NCBI GenBank assembly: GCA_021773435.1
Contig: JAJFKC010000016.1
Location: 1-64,000, forward strand
Length of the DNA stretch: 64,000 bases
Source of the DNA: Porticoccaceae bacterium
GTDB lineage: Bacteria > Pseudomonadota > Gammaproteobacteria > Pseudomonadales > Porticoccaceae
Reading direction: 5' to 3'
The notes under the pieces were generated by a model. It saw only the letters and a list, made by a program, of their open reading frames with translations, was not told the origin of the DNA and searched no databases. Positions 1 through 8,822 of the stretch are shown in pieces; the stretch's first letter is position 1; each line of letters opens with the position of its first letter. A program made the translations under genes and the position numbers.

Positions 1-60
1 GAAGAGTACTTGTCTCATCATTTTGAGGCGAAGCCCAATGCAGATTTCGAGATTGAGTAA
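1..60 (+). CDS. C-terminal end of an unidentified protein (partial)
   Basis: Frame 1 is open from the left edge for 19 codons and ends in TAA at 58-60, giving a short acidic tail (ending FEIE). The rest of the gene lies outside the window. I do not recognise the family. A cluster of three hairpins follows at once, as expected for a gene end or for the end of a small mobile element. The stretch is short enough that an open frame could arise by chance. Confidence 0.3.
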   Translation, partial: EEYLSHHFEAKPNADFEIE

Positions 61-63
61 TAG

Positions 64-131
64 ACCGGCAGGGCCGGTATTTGGTGGGACTTTCAGTCCC
101 TCAATCGAACCCACCGTCTTTTAGACGGTGG
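64..131. repeat. Three consecutive perfect hairpins
   Basis: Three inverted repeats stand side by side: ACCGGC/GCCGGT (64-78), GGGAC/GTCCC (86-100) and CCACCGTC/GACGGTGG (111-131, five-base loop). None is followed by a T-run on the plus strand. The last may act as a terminator. A group of short GC-rich hairpins also resembles REP elements or the subterminal hairpins of IS200/IS605-type elements; that reading is inference. Confidence 0.55.
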
Positions 132-166
132 TTGTTAAGTATTCCGATTAATAGGTAATTTCGGTT

Positions 167-200
167 AAGAGTCGATAGTTATCAGGAGTCGATAGTTTTC
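167..200. repeat. 17-nt tandem duplication across the aroF stop
   Basis: Two copies of a 17-nt unit (AAGAGTCGATAGTTATC and AGGAGTCGATAGTTTTC) lie head to tail, with a weaker third copy beginning at 201. The second copy reaches the stop codon of the DAHP synthase gene, whose stop is at 199-201 on the minus strand. Confidence 0.6.
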
Positions 201-1281
201 AAGAATCGTTGGCTCGCCGTTTCGGCAATACCTTTTTAAGCTTGCTATACATACCCATAACCGATTGTTCAGTGGTTTCCCAGTCTATACAGGCGTCGGT
301 TACCGACTTGCCATATTCCATTTCGTCTCGATTTGATGACAGTTTCTGATTGCCAGCGAGCAAGTTACTTTCGACCATAATGCCAATGATGGATTGATTG
401 CCTTCAAGAATCTGATTGGTAACATTTTCCATGACCAGGGCCTGCAGCTCGTGGTTTTTATTTGAATTAGCATGACTGCAATCAACCATAATATTGGTGT
501 TCACCCCGGCTTTAATCAGCTCTTGCTCACATAGGGAGACACTTACCGAATCGTAGTTGGGTTTGTCGTTGCCACCGCGCAAGACAATATGCGCGTAGGG
601 ATTGCCATTGGTGCTGATCACCGCGACTTTGCCCTCAGAATTGATACCCAGAAAACGGTGGGGATTACTGACCGACTTGAGCGCATTGATCGCGACTTCC
701 AGACCACCATCGGTACCATTTTTAAAGCCGACGGACGAGGTGAGGCCACTGGCCATTTCTCTGTGGGTTTGGGATTCTGTTGTGCGGGCACCGATGGCTG
801 ACCAGGTTATAAGGTCCTGTAAATATTGTGGCGAAATCGGATCCAGGGCTTCGGTTGATGTGGGCAGACCAAGCTCCGCAATGTCGATCAACAACTGCCG
901 ACCAATATGCAGCCCCTCAGATATTTTAAAAGAATCGTCCAGATGAGGATCGTTAATAAGACCTTTCCAGCCAACCGTGGTGCGGGGCTTTTCAAAATAG
1001 ACACGCATAACGATAAGCAGTGTATCGCTGACCTGAGCGGCCAGTTTTTGCAATCGCTCGGCATAGTCCTTGGCGGCATCGACGTCATGGATGGAGCAGG
1101 GTCCGATCACGATAAACAGACGGTGGTCTTCTTTGTCCAGAATACGCTGGATACTGTCGCGGCCTTCGACAATGGTCCGGGCAGCGTTCTCAGTCAGCGG
1201 GATGTCCTGCTTTAATTTCTCCGGTGTCAGCAGCACTTCCTGAGACTGAATATTTAGATTTTCAAGGGCGCGCTCTATCAT
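199..1281 (-). CDS. aroF: 3-deoxy-7-phosphoheptulonate synthase (DAHP synthase, tyrosine-type)
   Basis: This enzyme condenses phosphoenolpyruvate and erythrose 4-phosphate to DAHP, the first step of the shikimate pathway, in the cytoplasm. The 360-residue protein is full length for the class I family (about 350-360). Visible family motifs are VIGPCSIHD near residue 58, GARTTESQTHREMASGL near 163, GFKNGTDG near 185, and the metal-site segments MVDCSHANSNK and IIGIMVESN. From remembered E. coli sequences, EALDPISPQYL and NPHRFLGIN look more like tyrosine-sensitive AroF than AroG, so feedback inhibition by tyrosine is likely but not proven. The ATG at 1281 has AGAGAG a few bases upstream. The gene appears to be transcribed alone. 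Confidence 0.95.
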   Translation of the reverse strand: MIERALENLNIQSQEVLLTPEKLKQDIPLTENAARTIVEGRDSIQRILDKEDHRLFIVIGPCSIHDVDAAKDYAERLQKLAAQVSDTLLIVMRVYFEKPRTTVGWKGLINDPHLDDSFKISEGLHIGRQLLIDIAELGLPTSTEALDPISPQYLQDLITWSAIGARTTESQTHREMASGLTSSVGFKNGTDGGLEVAINALKSVSNPHRFLGINSEGKVAVISTNGNPYAHIVLRGGNDKPNYDSVSVSLCEQELIKAGVNTNIMVDCSHANSNKNHELQALVMENVTNQILEGNQSIIGIMVESNLLAGNQKLSSNRDEMEYGKSVTDACIDWETTEQSVMGMYSKLKKVLPKRRANDS

Positions 1282-1302
1282 GACTACTCTCTAAAATGGA
1301 TG

Positions 1303-1333
1303 CTCATTTTGAGTGATTTCTACAATCAAAATG
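1303..1333. promoter_or_regulatory. Inverted repeat upstream of aroF (candidate operator)
   Basis: Twenty-two bases upstream of the aroF start there is CTCATTTTGAG, itself a small palindrome, and CATTTTGA (1305-1312) pairs perfectly with TCAAAATG (1326-1333) across 13 bases. The position fits an operator or leader structure. It does not match the TyrR box TGTAAA-N6-TTTACA. The assignment is tentative. Confidence 0.25.
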
Positions 1334-1442
1334 TTGAGCCTAAAATTAGCTGCATACGCAAAAGGGCGAGTATTCTACTGGAAATAAACGATTTTGGGTG
1401 TTTTTTGTGCGGGGTTTGTGAGCTATCGAATGGCTGCGTTTG

Positions 1443-4400
1443 TTAAGTGCTAACGAGTTCTAAATGTGATAACAGCGGGAAATATAGCGCTGTTTTAATC
1501 GGGATAGTCTTAGGCTCGCTCCCCGCAGGCGGGGCAAGTTTCATAAATAAGTTGGCGTAGTGTAAGAGCTGGGACGTGTGTTTTCGCTTTTGCTGGATGA
1601 GGAATTCATCCAACGAATTATCAGCTGCCGATTTCCCGTCTTCGCTAAGTTCATAATCGCCAAGTTCACAGTCGCTAAGTTTGTAATCAACGATCCACCG
1701 CTCACCATCGATAATAAAGGTACGATCTACAATCACTGTACGAGCTTTCCCAGCGTGGTCCATATATCCCAGTGCTAATTCGCATTGACTGTCTTCAAGG
1801 CTGTTATCAAATATCCAGCGATTAGCGCCATCGCTCAGACAGTTGTGCAGCGCTTTTGTCATCGTGTCTATTGCATGTGTAGGGTCGGCGATGTTGAACT
1901 CCTTAGTTTGCCGCAGCCAGAGCTGATGTTGCCTGTCGAGACGAGCCTTGTCCCATTGTTCAAGACCATCGCTAACTAAATATTGCAGAGTACGGTGGAA
2001 TAATATGCCGGTTTTTCTGGCATCATCGGGCGGGTCAATTTGACTGTTCTTGTTCTCTAAACGGCCTCCGACATCGTCACCAATTTGGTTCTCAGTTGGG
2101 TCATGATGAACGTCCTCCACGCCGGTATATGTATCGGTAGCGAATGGATCATCAGCAAATTTCGAAAGTTGACTTTCCTGGGTGGTGGGAGTGTTTGCTT
2201 TATTAATGTAAGCGACTCTTTTCCAGTCGGGCGGTAGACGCCACTGATAGCGATGTGAATTATCAGTGATCAGCTCTTCTTCCGTATCGGATTGCGAGGT
2301 TTCGTCGTCGTGATCAGAGCTATGATAATCCGGGCTATGATAATCAGGGGCATGATAAGTAAGCTGAGACTCAGCACCCACGTCCTGCAACTCGCCTTTC
2401 AGGGTTGGCCAGAGCGCTGCCAATAAACTATTCGCGGCGGGTCCTTTTTTAAAGTCTTTATCGGGGTGTTTGAATAGTAAATGTAATTTGTTGATGGCGC
2501 GGGTGCAGGCAACGTACAGAACGCGGGTGTTCTCAAGGCGGTTTTTAATCGACTCTTCGCGTTTTAAATGCTCGTAGGTTTGATCCTTGTCGCCACCCAG
2601 CTTTTGAGGCGGTGACAGCAGCAGCTGAGTGCGGCCATTGGCAGCGACTCGCTCACGCCAAAGCAGAAGTTCAGAATCGGCTCCTCTCGTGCGGCGGTCC
2701 AGCCCCGGCAGAATCACCGTATCAAATTCCAGGCCCTTGGCTTTATGGATGGTCATGATTTGGATTGGTGGGGTCTTGACTTTATTGCTGTTGGCTTCTG
2801 GTTTATTTTCCGAAGACGGTGAAGCCTCTGCGTAAAGTTTATCAACCGCCGGTTCAAAGGCTGACCAGTCGCTAAGACTGCCTGCGTCGCGTGCGTAGCT
2901 TTCTAGTAAATCCCAGTATTGGCGACATTGGCCTAAACTTTGTTTATCGATTAATGCTGAAGGACCACCGAGGTCTATCCAGATTCCTTCCAGCCAAATC
3001 CGCAATGGTTTGCGAAAACGCTGTTGCCAGGCGGTCGATAAGGTTGTGGTCACGCGACTAAGGATCTGCCTGCCTTCATCACTTAAGCCTTCTATTTCAG
3101 CATAAGCGAAGACTTGCTGGAGCAATAAAGGGTAATGCTCACCGCCAGGGATGGGATTACTCGCGACCGTTGCGGTGGCTACCTGGAGCAAATCACCCAG
3201 GCTTAAAGCACACCAGGGTGCCCGCAAGATAGCTAGCCAGGCAATGCGATCAGCGGGATTAATCATCGCGCGGGTAAGGGACAGCAAGTCGATAACCGGC
3301 ATACAGCTTGCCAGAGGGTCGATATCGGTAGCTTGCCAGCTTAGCTCGTGTTGCCTCAGAGCCGGCAATATCTCCCGTAGGTGGGCGCGGCCTCGTATTA
3401 GTATGGCAACGGATGATGAGGGATTTTCAGTATGGGTATCCAGCACAATTTGCGCGACCTGCTCAGCTTCGAGCAGGCGGTCAAGGTCCTCCTCAAAAAT
3501 ATCCAGGTGAACAGCCGGGCCCTCTGTGGTCGCTTTGAATGGCTCCGAAGCGGCATAAGCTACCGCGCCCCGACCCCGGTTATCGATAGCGGGAAAAGCC
3601 CCGCTAAAAAGACGATTTACCCACCGAATAATATTGGCCTGGGAGCGGAAGTTGACGTTGAGATCGAGCGGCTCTAGCTGAAGTTCACCGAAAGGGTGTT
3701 GGCGAATGTCGATAAATAGTCCGACGTTGGCATTGCGAAACCCGTACAGCGACTGCATGCCATCACCGACAAAGAACAAGGTGCGGCCATCGTTGTTTTG
3801 CCAGCCAGCGGTGAGTCGACGCAGCATGTCGAAATGGACTGTCGAGGTGTCCTGGAATTCATCGACCAATATATGCCTGATCTGATTATCGAGGCGCAGG
3901 GTTAAATCGGTGGGGCTATCTTCATCGCCCAATGCGGTTAGAGCCGCGAGGGTGACCTCGGTGTAGTCACAGGCACCTTCACTACGAAAGATTAAGTTCA
4001 GGCGGGCGCTGAGTTGCGGCAGGGTGTTGGTGAGGGCTTCGAGCACCTGCCATTGCTGGTCGCCAAAATTTGCTGCGGGCAAATAGCGGATATCGTTGAG
4101 CACTTCGAGCAAGCCGCTTTGTTGCTGGCACCATTCACGGAGTTCGCCCCACAACTTTTTCTGACCGTCGGCAATATCTGGATGCAGGCTGTCTTTTTTA
4201 GTTGGGAAGCCTGCCTTTTTGTTGATGGTTTTGCGCCAGTCACCGCTTTTGGTTAGAAATAATTCGGCGATGCCCAGCCAGTGTGGCAGGACCGAAATGG
4301 TGTTTTCGGGTAAGTCATCGAGACCCAGGCATTGAGCCAGGTCGGATTCTGGCGCATCGCTTTGCAAATGCTGTGCGGCGTAATCCGCCAGCAGAGCGAT

Positions 4401-5129
4401 ATTGCTGGCTTGCTCAACCAGATGCCCTGTGGCTTCGGTAAACGTTTCTTCAATCAGGTTTTTTGCCGCTAGCTCCAGGTCATTTTTTACGCTGTCGTCT
4501 GTAGCTCGAAGACTGGTGAGGATATGGGGCAACCATTGTTCCCGCTTACTGAGCAGCCGCAGCAACAATCCCTCCAGGCGCGCCATATCGTTATCAAAAT
4601 GAATTAGCAGTGTGCTCAGTGATTCGCCCAATGCTGAGTTGGATTCTAGTTCGCCTAATAAATCCTGAATTGCCAGGCGATAGAACTTGTCGGCGTTATC
4701 GACGGGTTCGGGTAACTCACCAAAACCTGATTCCAATACCAATTGGCTGGCCAGGTTGCGGCAGAAACTGTCGATGGTCAGTATGCGCAGTCGATTGGGG
4801 GCGGCGATAAGCTGCCAGTTTTGTGCTTTGTCGTGGGCCAGGGCGCGACGAGCTAGCGTCCAGGTGGCAAGCTCATAAGGGTCTTCAGGCGCGGGATCAT
4901 TTTGGGCGTTGACCAAAGCATCCATAAGGCGATGGCGCATTTCACCCGCGGCCTTGCGGGTAAAGGTCATACACAAAATCTGCTCTGGCGTCTCCACTTC
5001 AGCCAGCAGGCACAAAATGCGCTGGGTCAACAGCCCGGTTTTACCGGAACCAGCGGGCGCTGATACCGCAAAAGACCGGCTGGTATCCAGTGCGCGGATG
5101 CGTGCTTGATGGTCGGCAGGTTTAGTCAT
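1443..5129 (-). CDS. UvrD/Rep-type helicase with C-terminal PD-(D/E)XK nuclease (AddA-like)
   Basis: This is a large superfamily 1 helicase-nuclease of 1228 residues, expected to process DNA double-strand ends. It has a Walker A motif SAPAGSGKT near residue 27, motif Ia FTRKAAGEM, the Walker B-type segment DEFQDTS, the motif MTIHKAKGLEFD, and a C-terminal nuclease domain with WIVDYK and QLLHYANL (a QxxxY motif). The ATG at 5129 overlaps the end of the upstream nuclease gene by 8 bases, so I prefer it to an in-frame ATG at 5162. Odd points are two in-frame 15-nt tandem duplications, one in a low-complexity linker (HSPDYHSSDHDD) and one inside the nuclease domain. The pair works like AddAB in other bacteria; this is inference from domains and linkage. 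Confidence 0.88.
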   Translation of the reverse strand: MTKPADHQARIRALDTSRSFAVSAPAGSGKTGLLTQRILCLLAEVETPEQILCMTFTRKAAGEMRHRLMDALVNAQNDPAPEDPYELATWTLARRALAHDKAQNWQLIAAPNRLRILTIDSFCRNLASQLVLESGFGELPEPVDNADKFYRLAIQDLLGELESNSALGESLSTLLIHFDNDMARLEGLLLRLLSKREQWLPHILTSLRATDDSVKNDLELAAKNLIEETFTEATGHLVEQASNIALLADYAAQHLQSDAPESDLAQCLGLDDLPENTISVLPHWLGIAELFLTKSGDWRKTINKKAGFPTKKDSLHPDIADGQKKLWGELREWCQQQSGLLEVLNDIRYLPAANFGDQQWQVLEALTNTLPQLSARLNLIFRSEGACDYTEVTLAALTALGDEDSPTDLTLRLDNQIRHILVDEFQDTSTVHFDMLRRLTAGWQNNDGRTLFFVGDGMQSLYGFRNANVGLFIDIRQHPFGELQLEPLDLNVNFRSQANIIRWVNRLFSGAFPAIDNRGRGAVAYAASEPFKATTEGPAVHLDIFEEDLDRLLEAEQVAQIVLDTHTENPSSSVAILIRGRAHLREILPALRQHELSWQATDIDPLASCMPVIDLLSLTRAMINPADRIAWLAILRAPWCALSLGDLLQVATATVASNPIPGGEHYPLLLQQVFAYAEIEGLSDEGRQILSRVTTTLSTAWQQRFRKPLRIWLEGIWIDLGGPSALIDKQSLGQCRQYWDLLESYARDAGSLSDWSAFEPAVDKLYAEASPSSENKPEANSNKVKTPPIQIMTIHKAKGLEFDTVILPGLDRRTRGADSELLLWRERVAANGRTQLLLSPPQKLGGDKDQTYEHLKREESIKNRLENTRVLYVACTRAINKLHLLFKHPDKDFKKGPAANSLLAALWPTLKGELQDVGAESQLTYHAPDYHSPDYHSSDHDDETSQSDTEEELITDNSHRYQWRLPPDWKRVAYINKANTPTTQESQLSKFADDPFATDTYTGVEDVHHDPTENQIGDDVGGRLENKNSQIDPPDDARKTGILFHRTLQYLVSDGLEQWDKARLDRQHQLWLRQTKEFNIADPTHAIDTMTKALHNCLSDGANRWIFDNSLEDSQCELALGYMDHAGKARTVIVDRTFIIDGERWIVDYKLSDCELGDYELSEDGKSAADNSLDEFLIQQKRKHTSQLLHYANLFMKLAPPAGSEPKTIPIKTALYFPLLSHLELVST
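1642..1686. repeat. 15-nt tandem repeat inside the AddA-like nuclease domain
   Basis: Three 15-nt copies (TCGCTAAGTTCATAA, TCGCCAAGTTCACAG, TCGCTAAGTTTGTAA) lie in frame and add five residues each (Asp/Glu/Leu-rich) directly after the catalytic VDYK motif. Confidence 0.65.
2317..2361. repeat. 15-nt tandem repeat in the linker of the AddA-like gene
   Basis: Three 15-nt copies (GAGCTATGATAATCC, GGGCTATGATAATCA, GGGGCATGATAAGTA) encode a repeated Asp/His/Ser/Tyr pentapeptide (YHAPD, YHSPD, YHSSD), apparently in a disordered linker between helicase and nuclease parts. Confidence 0.65.
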
Positions 5130-7908
5130 TACCGGTGCCTGCTTCCAGGTCAGAATCTTCAACAGGATTTATTTCTAGCCAACGATTAAGCGGCAATAGG
5201 TAGCCTTCGTAGCTGGCGGCGGTGTTGGAATAGAAGACCGCCTCCGCATCACCTGTGGCGAATTCCTTTGCCAGAGCACCGAGGCGCTCGCGCCATAAAT
5301 CCAGCGTCAGCGCCCAGGTGCTCCCAAGCCCGGCAGTTTCGAGATTGATTAAACCCGCTGTTAAATTATCCTGACTAGTCACACCTTTTAAAGCGACGCC
5401 TTTACTGGCAGATACCTGCCCAAAACAAAGCGCGCTCAACGGCTGGTTAGTGGCCAGCGCATAAAGTAGCAGTTGTGGCTCTTCAGGACGTTCATCAGCA
5501 AAACCCTTGATGTTGGCGTTGCCAGTTTTGTAGTCGATCAGCATTACGCTGCCATCTTCAAGCTGGTCGATTCGGTCGATGCGCATAGACAGATTTAACT
5601 CACCTAGCTGAAAAGGTATTTTTTCCTCCTGTGCGGCAACCCTAAATGCATCTCGGGATTGCTCTATGTCTAGCCAGCTCGATAGGAGCTTATGTAACCG
5701 TTGGTTTTCGATGCCAGTAAAGCGCGGCCCAAATAAATCGGGACGATTGTTCTTCGCCTGGTGTGTCGCCGTGCTGATGCTTTGTGCGAGCAATGCACCC
5801 CTGGTTTCGCTGCCCATATTATTTAGGGTGCTTGAGTTCTGGCACTCGGCCCAGAACAATTCCAGCGCGTGGTGTACCAGATTGCCGCGTTCCATGGCGC
5901 CAAAACCAAAGGCAGGTTCGGGCAGAGGCTCGGCACCTAGACGCCAGATGGCAAAGGCGTTAAACGGACAGCGTGCCTGATCCCGCAACATAGCGCTGCC
6001 GCCTCTAATGGTTGTGTCTTCATGAATTAGCGGTGGTGCCTGATCAATGGCGATTTGCTGTAGTTGAGGTTTATCAATCTCGCTTAGCAGAGGATGTCCA
6101 ACTGGTGGTTGCATCACCAGACTGGGCAGATCGCCTTCGAGCAAACGGCTTATCTGTCGCTCGCTATCGCCATCATGTTTGGCAAAGCTGAAAATAAGGG
6201 TCTTGCAGTGGCTTTCAAAATCAGCCAGCAACTTTCGGGCAATATCGAGTTCGGTCTCGGCGCTGCTGCGAGGCATTTTGTAAAGTCTTTGCAGCCGCAC
6301 GGGTAGCAGGGGATTGTAGTCTGGCGCCTGGGGCCACTGGCTATCGTGCATTTCTGCCAGCCAAAGTTGGTCGAAGTGCAGGCCGGCGGCCTCTAATACA
6401 CCCAGCACCTGCACGGGCGAATCGCTGCCTTCAGGCTGAAAGATTCGACCCCGGCAGATGCGGGTCAGTTGGATGAGGGCAGTGTGGCTATCGACCGGAT
6501 CAATTGCGTTATCGAGTCCAGCTAACTCATCTAACACATCGAGCCATAGTTGCTGCTGCTGGTACTCGATGCTGTCTAGCGTTCGTGAACCCGGCCAGCC
6601 GATAACCTTGAGCCGCGTTGAAAATTCCTCTGCCCAGTGCGCAAAGGTATTCTGCGTAGCTTGTCTGTTCTTATTTGACTGCCTGGTTTGACGTCGACAG
6701 CGATCTTCAAATTGTTGCAGTGATTTAGATAGCGTGGTGTCGCTGTGACCATCACCATCCGTGGTATTTGCTAATTCATCCTCGGCACGTTTCATATAAA
6801 AGCGCAGGTCGGCGCTGCCGGGCTGCAATTTGTAGCCACTTCGGAGTAGCACCTGGCACCGTGCCCTGACGATTTGTTCGTTGGCGGCATCGCTCCAAAA
6901 AGGATCGTTGAGCAGCGAGTAATAGAATTCCAGCGGCTGAGGTGAGCACTGTAACTGGAGTAAATTCAAAGCACTGGCGACCAGAGCTGTTTCGCTCAAG
7001 GCGATGCCCGCTGAGATATTAAAGGGCGGCAGGCCGTGGGGTGTGTCGGGTAGCCAATAACCTGGCGTAAAGACCTCCCGAAAAATTCTGTCGATACGGT
7101 GCCGCTGGCTGGCGAGGTTTGGCAACACAATGCCGATCCGTTGGTTTGGTTCTATATCTATAGCGTTCTTCGCCCACGCTGCGGCATGACCTATTTCGTC
7201 TGCATCATTATTCGTGATGCAGATTTGCTTCGCTTCACACGGGTTTTCAGCATCATTCCAATAAATAATTTCTGAAAATGCAGCATCAATAATTTTTTGA
7301 TAAAGCGGTGCCAGATCAGTATTAAAGTCCACCAGGACAAGCCGCTTGTGACTAGCTAAAAAACCCTGCTGAAAAGCCTGCAAGACAAATGTCTGGGCCT
7401 GTGCTGGAGTGAGTAGTAGTTTAGCTGCCAGCAGGCCAGCAAATTTCTGCTGCCAGCGCAGTAACAGTTGACTAGCCTCGTGAGCACTTTGTGCAAGGTC
7501 TTCAAGCGGCACCTGCCAACGTTCCAGGTTTTGCCAGGCCGATTGAGTGAGACGGGCAAAGGCCGCACCGTCTGTGCCAATCGGTTTATCAGCGTCATTA
7601 TCGATGACCTGTTGCCAAATTAGTCTTTCCGCATGGGGGTTGATAATGCAGTGGGTAAAACAATCTGGGTGGGCGCGATCCTGCAATTCCTGCCAGCATT
7701 CGAGCAGCCAGGTGTCGAGGGTTTGCACGGGTGCCTGCCGCCAGGCCTGTTGACCCTGCTGAGAACAGTGCCGACTCCAGGCACTGGTGATATGCCGCGC
7801 CAGGCGTCGGTTGGGCACTAATATCTGTGTGTGCTTGCCTGCTTCGGGAGTTAGTTTGGAGACCAGTCTACCGATATCAAAAAGAGGCTTTTCCATGTGA
7901 TCGGTCAC
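5122..7908 (-). CDS. PD-(D/E)XK nuclease family 'probable DNA repair protein' (AddB-like partner)
   Basis: This 928-residue protein belongs to the proteobacterial group annotated as probable DNA repair protein (TIGR03623 type), an inactivated helicase-like scaffold with a C-terminal RecB-type nuclease. The start resembles an AddB scaffold (ILVPNRRLARH). The C-terminal nuclease is shown by RCPFNAFAIWRL, GNLVHHALELFW, MRIDRID, LIDYKTG and QLLLYAL. Four-cysteine iron-sulfur ligands as in Bacillus AddB are not visible: only one cysteine precedes the nuclease and no trailing CxxxxxC follows. A GTG start at 7908 overlaps the murI stop by four bases; an in-frame ATG at 7896 is the alternative. It is translationally coupled to the helicase gene that follows. 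Confidence 0.85.
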   Translation of the reverse strand: MTDHMEKPLFDIGRLVSKLTPEAGKHTQILVPNRRLARHITSAWSRHCSQQGQQAWRQAPVQTLDTWLLECWQELQDRAHPDCFTHCIINPHAERLIWQQVIDNDADKPIGTDGAAFARLTQSAWQNLERWQVPLEDLAQSAHEASQLLLRWQQKFAGLLAAKLLLTPAQAQTFVLQAFQQGFLASHKRLVLVDFNTDLAPLYQKIIDAAFSEIIYWNDAENPCEAKQICITNNDADEIGHAAAWAKNAIDIEPNQRIGIVLPNLASQRHRIDRIFREVFTPGYWLPDTPHGLPPFNISAGIALSETALVASALNLLQLQCSPQPLEFYYSLLNDPFWSDAANEQIVRARCQVLLRSGYKLQPGSADLRFYMKRAEDELANTTDGDGHSDTTLSKSLQQFEDRCRRQTRQSNKNRQATQNTFAHWAEEFSTRLKVIGWPGSRTLDSIEYQQQQLWLDVLDELAGLDNAIDPVDSHTALIQLTRICRGRIFQPEGSDSPVQVLGVLEAAGLHFDQLWLAEMHDSQWPQAPDYNPLLPVRLQRLYKMPRSSAETELDIARKLLADFESHCKTLIFSFAKHDGDSERQISRLLEGDLPSLVMQPPVGHPLLSEIDKPQLQQIAIDQAPPLIHEDTTIRGGSAMLRDQARCPFNAFAIWRLGAEPLPEPAFGFGAMERGNLVHHALELFWAECQNSSTLNNMGSETRGALLAQSISTATHQAKNNRPDLFGPRFTGIENQRLHKLLSSWLDIEQSRDAFRVAAQEEKIPFQLGELNLSMRIDRIDQLEDGSVMLIDYKTGNANIKGFADERPEEPQLLLYALATNQPLSALCFGQVSASKGVALKGVTSQDNLTAGLINLETAGLGSTWALTLDLWRERLGALAKEFATGDAEAVFYSNTAASYEGYLLPLNRWLEINPVEDSDLEAGTGND

Positions 7909-8714
7909 TTAATGCCTTCACAAAAAGAAATGTCATCACAGCCGAAAGTCGACAGAGCTTTCCGGAGTGAGTCAATTTCATCGCTATCCTCAGTAAAAAT
8001 TGCCTGCACAGAAGATGGCTTCGATAGATTTTGCTGCTGATGGCGTTTGGCTATTAATGATTCGACTCGCCTGGCGATCGCGTCCGCTGAATCAACCCAG
8101 TTAAGCTCGCGAGGCGAGGCATCCTTTAAGGCTTGAATAATAAGCGGGAAGTGGGTGCAGGCCAGTACGATAGTATCCAGCTTGTCGTCTGCAAACAGGG
8201 GCGCGAGTATTTCGCCAATCTCGATTTTATCAGGTGGGATTCCACGCAGGGATTGCTCGGCAATTTCGACCAGGCGGGATGAGCCGACTTTTATCACTTC
8301 GCAATCATCGGCAAAGTCCTGAATCAGGGTCTGGGTATAGTCCCGATCAACCGTGCCGGGTGTTCCTAGCAGGCCGATCATTCCGGTGCTGGACAGCGCC
8401 GCTGCAGGTTTAATGGCTGGAACCACGCCGACCACAGGAATCTTAAAGTGATCGCGAATGCTGGACAATACCACTGTGCTGGCGGTGTTACAGGCGACAA
8501 CGATGATATTCGCCTGTGTTTGGTCAATCAGCGTCTTAAGCACATTGTCGACCCGCTCAATAAGAAAGCTCTGGGTTTTCAATCCGTAGGGGAAAGCGGC
8601 ATTATCGGAGGCGTAAATAAAGTCACATCCGCCAGGACCTTGCCTCAGCGCCTCAAGAATACTGAGGCCACCGACGCCGGAGTCGAAAACAAGAATGCGA
8701 GGTGCTGAGTTCAT
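7905..8714 (-). CDS. murI: Glutamate racemase
   Basis: This cofactor-independent racemase interconverts L- and D-glutamate, supplying D-glutamate for peptidoglycan. The 269-residue length is normal. The N-terminal FDSGVGGLSIL and the two catalytic-cysteine segments, VVACNTAST (about residue 78) and LACTHFPL (about residue 190), are all present, as is the DNAAFPYG motif. The gene is first in an operon with the AddAB-like pair; its stop overlaps the next start. Confidence 0.96.
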   Translation of the reverse strand: MNSAPRILVFDSGVGGLSILEALRQGPGGCDFIYASDNAAFPYGLKTQSFLIERVDNVLKTLIDQTQANIIVVACNTASTVVLSSIRDHFKIPVVGVVPAIKPAAALSSTGMIGLLGTPGTVDRDYTQTLIQDFADDCEVIKVGSSRLVEIAEQSLRGIPPDKIEIGEILAPLFADDKLDTIVLACTHFPLIIQALKDASPRELNWVDSADAIARRVESLIAKRHQQQNLSKPSSVQAIFTEDSDEIDSLRKALSTFGCDDISFCEGIK

Positions 8715-8822
8715 GGTCGGGATTTTACCTTATGCCAGACGCTGGAACTGTTAAAATACCGACCGGCAAAGATAATTGCCTGATACCTCACGTTGCTGAC
8801 CTAACTAATCAAGAGACCTTGT

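Noticed and set aside
5130-5162. Longer N-terminus of the AddA-like protein from 5162
   Set aside because: The extra 11 residues lie inside the preceding gene, and ATG 5129 overlaps its stop in the usual coupled way.
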